Source: Bacteroidota bacterium (GTDB lineage: Bacteria > Bacteroidota > Bacteroidia > UKL13-3). Taken from it: 64,000 nucleotides of DNA. This document shows, one piece after another, positions 62,797-64,000 of this stretch. The stretch's first letter is position 1, and the number at the start of each line of letters is the position of its first letter. Where the stretch lies: NCBI GenBank assembly GCA_040388375.1, contig JAZKBU010000002.1:62001-126000 (forward strand). The letters are read 5' to 3'. Made by a program: the position numbers and the translations under genes. The notes under the pieces were generated by a model that made no database searches, had not been told where the DNA came from, and saw only the letters and a list, made by a program, of their open reading frames with translations.

Positions 62797-63141
62797 ATGG
62801 CAATAATGATAACTGACGAATGCATTAATTGTGGTGCATGCGAACCTGAATGTCCAAACAATGCAATTTACGAATCAGGTGCTGAGTGGGCTTGGAAAGA
62901 TGGAAATAATTTAACCGGTGCTATTGATATTGATGGCGATACAACTGATGTATCAAAACGTTTTGAACCTAAGTCGGCTGATACTTATTATATTGTTACC
63001 GGTAAATGTACAGAGTGCGTTGGCTTTCACGAAGAGCCTCAGTGTGCTGCTGTTTGCCCGGTAGATTGCTGTATTGCTGACCCTGAAAATGTAGAAACAC
63101 AAGAGCGTTTATTGGAAAAGAAACAAAGAATGCATTTGTAA
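62797..63141 (+). CDS. 4Fe-4S dicluster ferredoxin
   Basis: 114 residues. First cluster: [12 protein letters not shown]; second: [22 protein letters not shown], a bacterial-type dicluster ferredoxin with an internal insertion (about 31-65) typical of the Bacteroidota form. Cytoplasmic electron carrier; its partner enzyme is not shown here, though the divergent acyl-CoA reductase is one candidate. A strong terminator follows. Confidence 0.94.
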   Translation: MAIMITDECINCGACEPECPNNAIYESGAEWAWKDGNNLTGAIDIDGDTTDVSKRFEPKSADTYYIVTGKCTECVGFHEEPQCAAVCPVDCCIADPENVETQERLLEKKQRMHL

Positions 63142-63161
63142 TTGCTACTCTATTTATAACG

Positions 63162-63198
63162 AAAAGCTGCCTCAAAATAATTTTGAGGCAGCTTTTTA
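63162..63198 (+). terminator. Ferredoxin terminator
   Basis: Perfect 16-bp stem AAAAGCTGCCTCAAAA / TTTTGAGGCAGCTTTT around a short loop, followed by T run. Confidence 0.92.
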
Positions 63199-63246
63199 TT
63201 TTCAGTTAACTGTACTTATTTTTAAAAACCGTTTGCTGATTTACAT

Positions 63247-63285
63247 AAAAAGGGCCGTTTGTATAAACAAACAGCCCTTTTTTAA
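63247..63285 (-). terminator. Terminator of the right-edge surface-protein gene
   Basis: Stem AAAAAGGGCCGTTTGT / ACAAACAGCCCTTTTT (one mismatch), ATAA loop, A and T runs, 32 bases beyond the stop. Confidence 0.9.
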
Positions 63286-63316
63286 AACAATTATTATTTT
63301 GTATTAAATAGTTTAA

Positions 63317-64000
63317 TTATTTAATACTATTGGTTTTGGTTGCTTTAATTACTTTTACATCAATACCCTGTTTTACTTTTATAAAGTACATTCCTTCGGC
63401 TAACTGATCTAAGTTATGCAATACATAGTTCGAGTTTCCTTGTAAGAAATTCAATTTTTCTGAGTATACAACCAAACCTTTGATGTCAATTATTTCTATT
63501 TGTGCTGGTGCTTCATTATTTGTTAAAACATTTAATTGCACTAAACCATCAAACGGATTAGGAGAAATAGTAGCATTGAATACTATAAACTCATCATCAA
63601 ATAATATGCTGATTGATTTTGAATAATTAATACTGCCATCAAAATCAACCTGACGTAAACGATAATAAACCGTTGAACTATTATTAGCTAAAGCATAATT
63701 CATAGCATCTGCATCAACACTTTCATACTGATTAACATTATTGCTATTGCCCTGGCCTTTTATTTTTTGTCCGATTGGCTCGAATACTTTATTGTCTAAA
63801 CTGCGTTCTACTATAAAATAATCGTTGTTTATTTCACTGGCTGTAGTCCATCTTAAGTATGCTTTTTCCGATTTTCTTGTACCGGCAAATACTACTAACT
63901 CAACCGGTAAAGTTCCTCCGCTACCCACACTAAATGGAGAAAATGAAGTAATACCTGAACGGGTTTGTGTGTATGGATTTGAACCTGTTGCAGTTGCTGA
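63317..64000 (-). CDS. T9SS surface protein, C-terminal part (partial)
   Basis: The frame is open to the window edge (227 codons visible); no start is in view. The first residues, ATGSNPYTQTRSGITSFSPF then SVGSGGTLPVELVVF, closely match ATGSNPYTQTLTGVTSFSPF and GVGSNGTLPVKYLSF in the giant protein at 809-10780, as does EINNDYFIVERSLDNKVF. It ends with a T9SS sorting domain (SPNPFDGLVQLNV, GMYFIKVKQG). So it is a paralogue, at least in the C-terminal module. The upstream part may also be long and repetitive. Confidence 0.88.
   Translation of the reverse strand, partial: SATATGSNPYTQTRSGITSFSPFSVGSGGTLPVELVVFAGTRKSEKAYLRWTTASEINNDYFIVERSLDNKVFEPIGQKIKGQGNSNNVNQYESVDADAMNYALANNSSTVYYRLRQVDFDGSINYSKSISILFDDEFIVFNATISPNPFDGLVQLNVLTNNEAPAQIEIIDIKGLVVYSEKLNFLQGNSNYVLHNLDQLAEGMYFIKVKQGIDVKVIKATKTNSIK

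Noticed and set aside
63940..63980. GGTTCAAATCC on the minus strand resembles a tRNA T-loop
   Set aside because: It lies inside the coding sequence for SATATGSNPYTQ of the right-edge T9SS protein and has no acceptor or anticodon stem around it.
1..64000. Insertion sequence, prophage or integrative element
   Set aside because: No transposase, integrase, phage structural gene, or long terminal inverted repeats with target duplications were found on either strand.

Overview
The window is chromosomal DNA from a member of the Bacteroidota. The evidence is AT-rich sequence, six proteins ending in a type IX secretion system (T9SS) C-terminal sorting domain, promoters of the Bacteroidota TTG / TAnnTTTG type, and families typical of the phylum (DUF4249, DUF4369-TlpA, DUF3109, DUF3347, DUF2723-like). 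I saw no phage, integrase, transposase, CRISPR array or tRNA. It reads as core genome with some accessory surface and metal-resistance genes.

Layout. 1-679 is the 5' part of an M1 aminopeptidase, running off the left edge. 809-10780 is a 3,323-residue T9SS surface protein carrying twelve 88-residue repeats of exactly equal length. 10845-17198 holds a lipoprotein hydrolase, proline catabolism (pruA) and an unknown pair of exported proteins. 17360-24422 is a copper-handling cluster: an AraC-type regulator with an N-terminal metal-binding-like motif, a CopA P-type ATPase, a small CSSC chaperone, a Cys-rich exported protein, an HMA-DUF3347 lipoprotein, and a multicopper oxidase with an apparent CopB-like tail. 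24486-29703 is a signalling operon on the minus strand: a multi-PAS histidine kinase, a single-domain response regulator, and a receiver-PAS-HisKA protein with no ATPase domain. 29924-37677 is mainly housekeeping (mscL, csaA-like, serS, a cyclophilin, a TlpA-like lipoprotein, gatB, an ABC ATPase, DUF3109) plus a LamG T9SS protein. 37790-41412 has a secreted nuclease/phosphatase-fold protein and an ECF sigma/anti-sigma operon headed by a DUF2723-like soluble protein. 41536-43337 is a TetR gene followed by a perfect 11-bp inverted repeat and a three-gene membrane/rhodanese operon. 43397-51164 holds DinB, winged-helix and DUF1801 proteins, a CNNM/CBS protein, a PhoB-like regulator, DUF4249 and an S9 peptidase.

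51263-53355 is a divergent pair: a PhaJ-like (R)-enoyl-CoA hydratase and a very Met/Asn-rich protein whose C-terminus looks like PhaE, the class III polyhydroxyalkanoate synthase subunit. No PhaC is present. Next come alaS with an unusual internal insertion, an M23 peptidase, a lipoprotein, an AraC gene remnant, two T9SS proteins, the RNase P RNA gene (rnpB, 61197-61585) with promoter and terminator, an acyl-CoA reductase divergent from a ferredoxin, and the 3' end of a second surface protein whose C-terminal module matches that of the giant protein.

The least-explained parts are the PhaJ/PhaE-like pair, the copper cluster with its fusions, the sigma operon with the DUF2723-like protein, and the exported pair at 13562-17198. 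Intergenic gaps in the right third carry a family of short palindromic repeats around the core TCGACTACGCTC. All functional statements rest on reading motifs by eye; no database search was possible.
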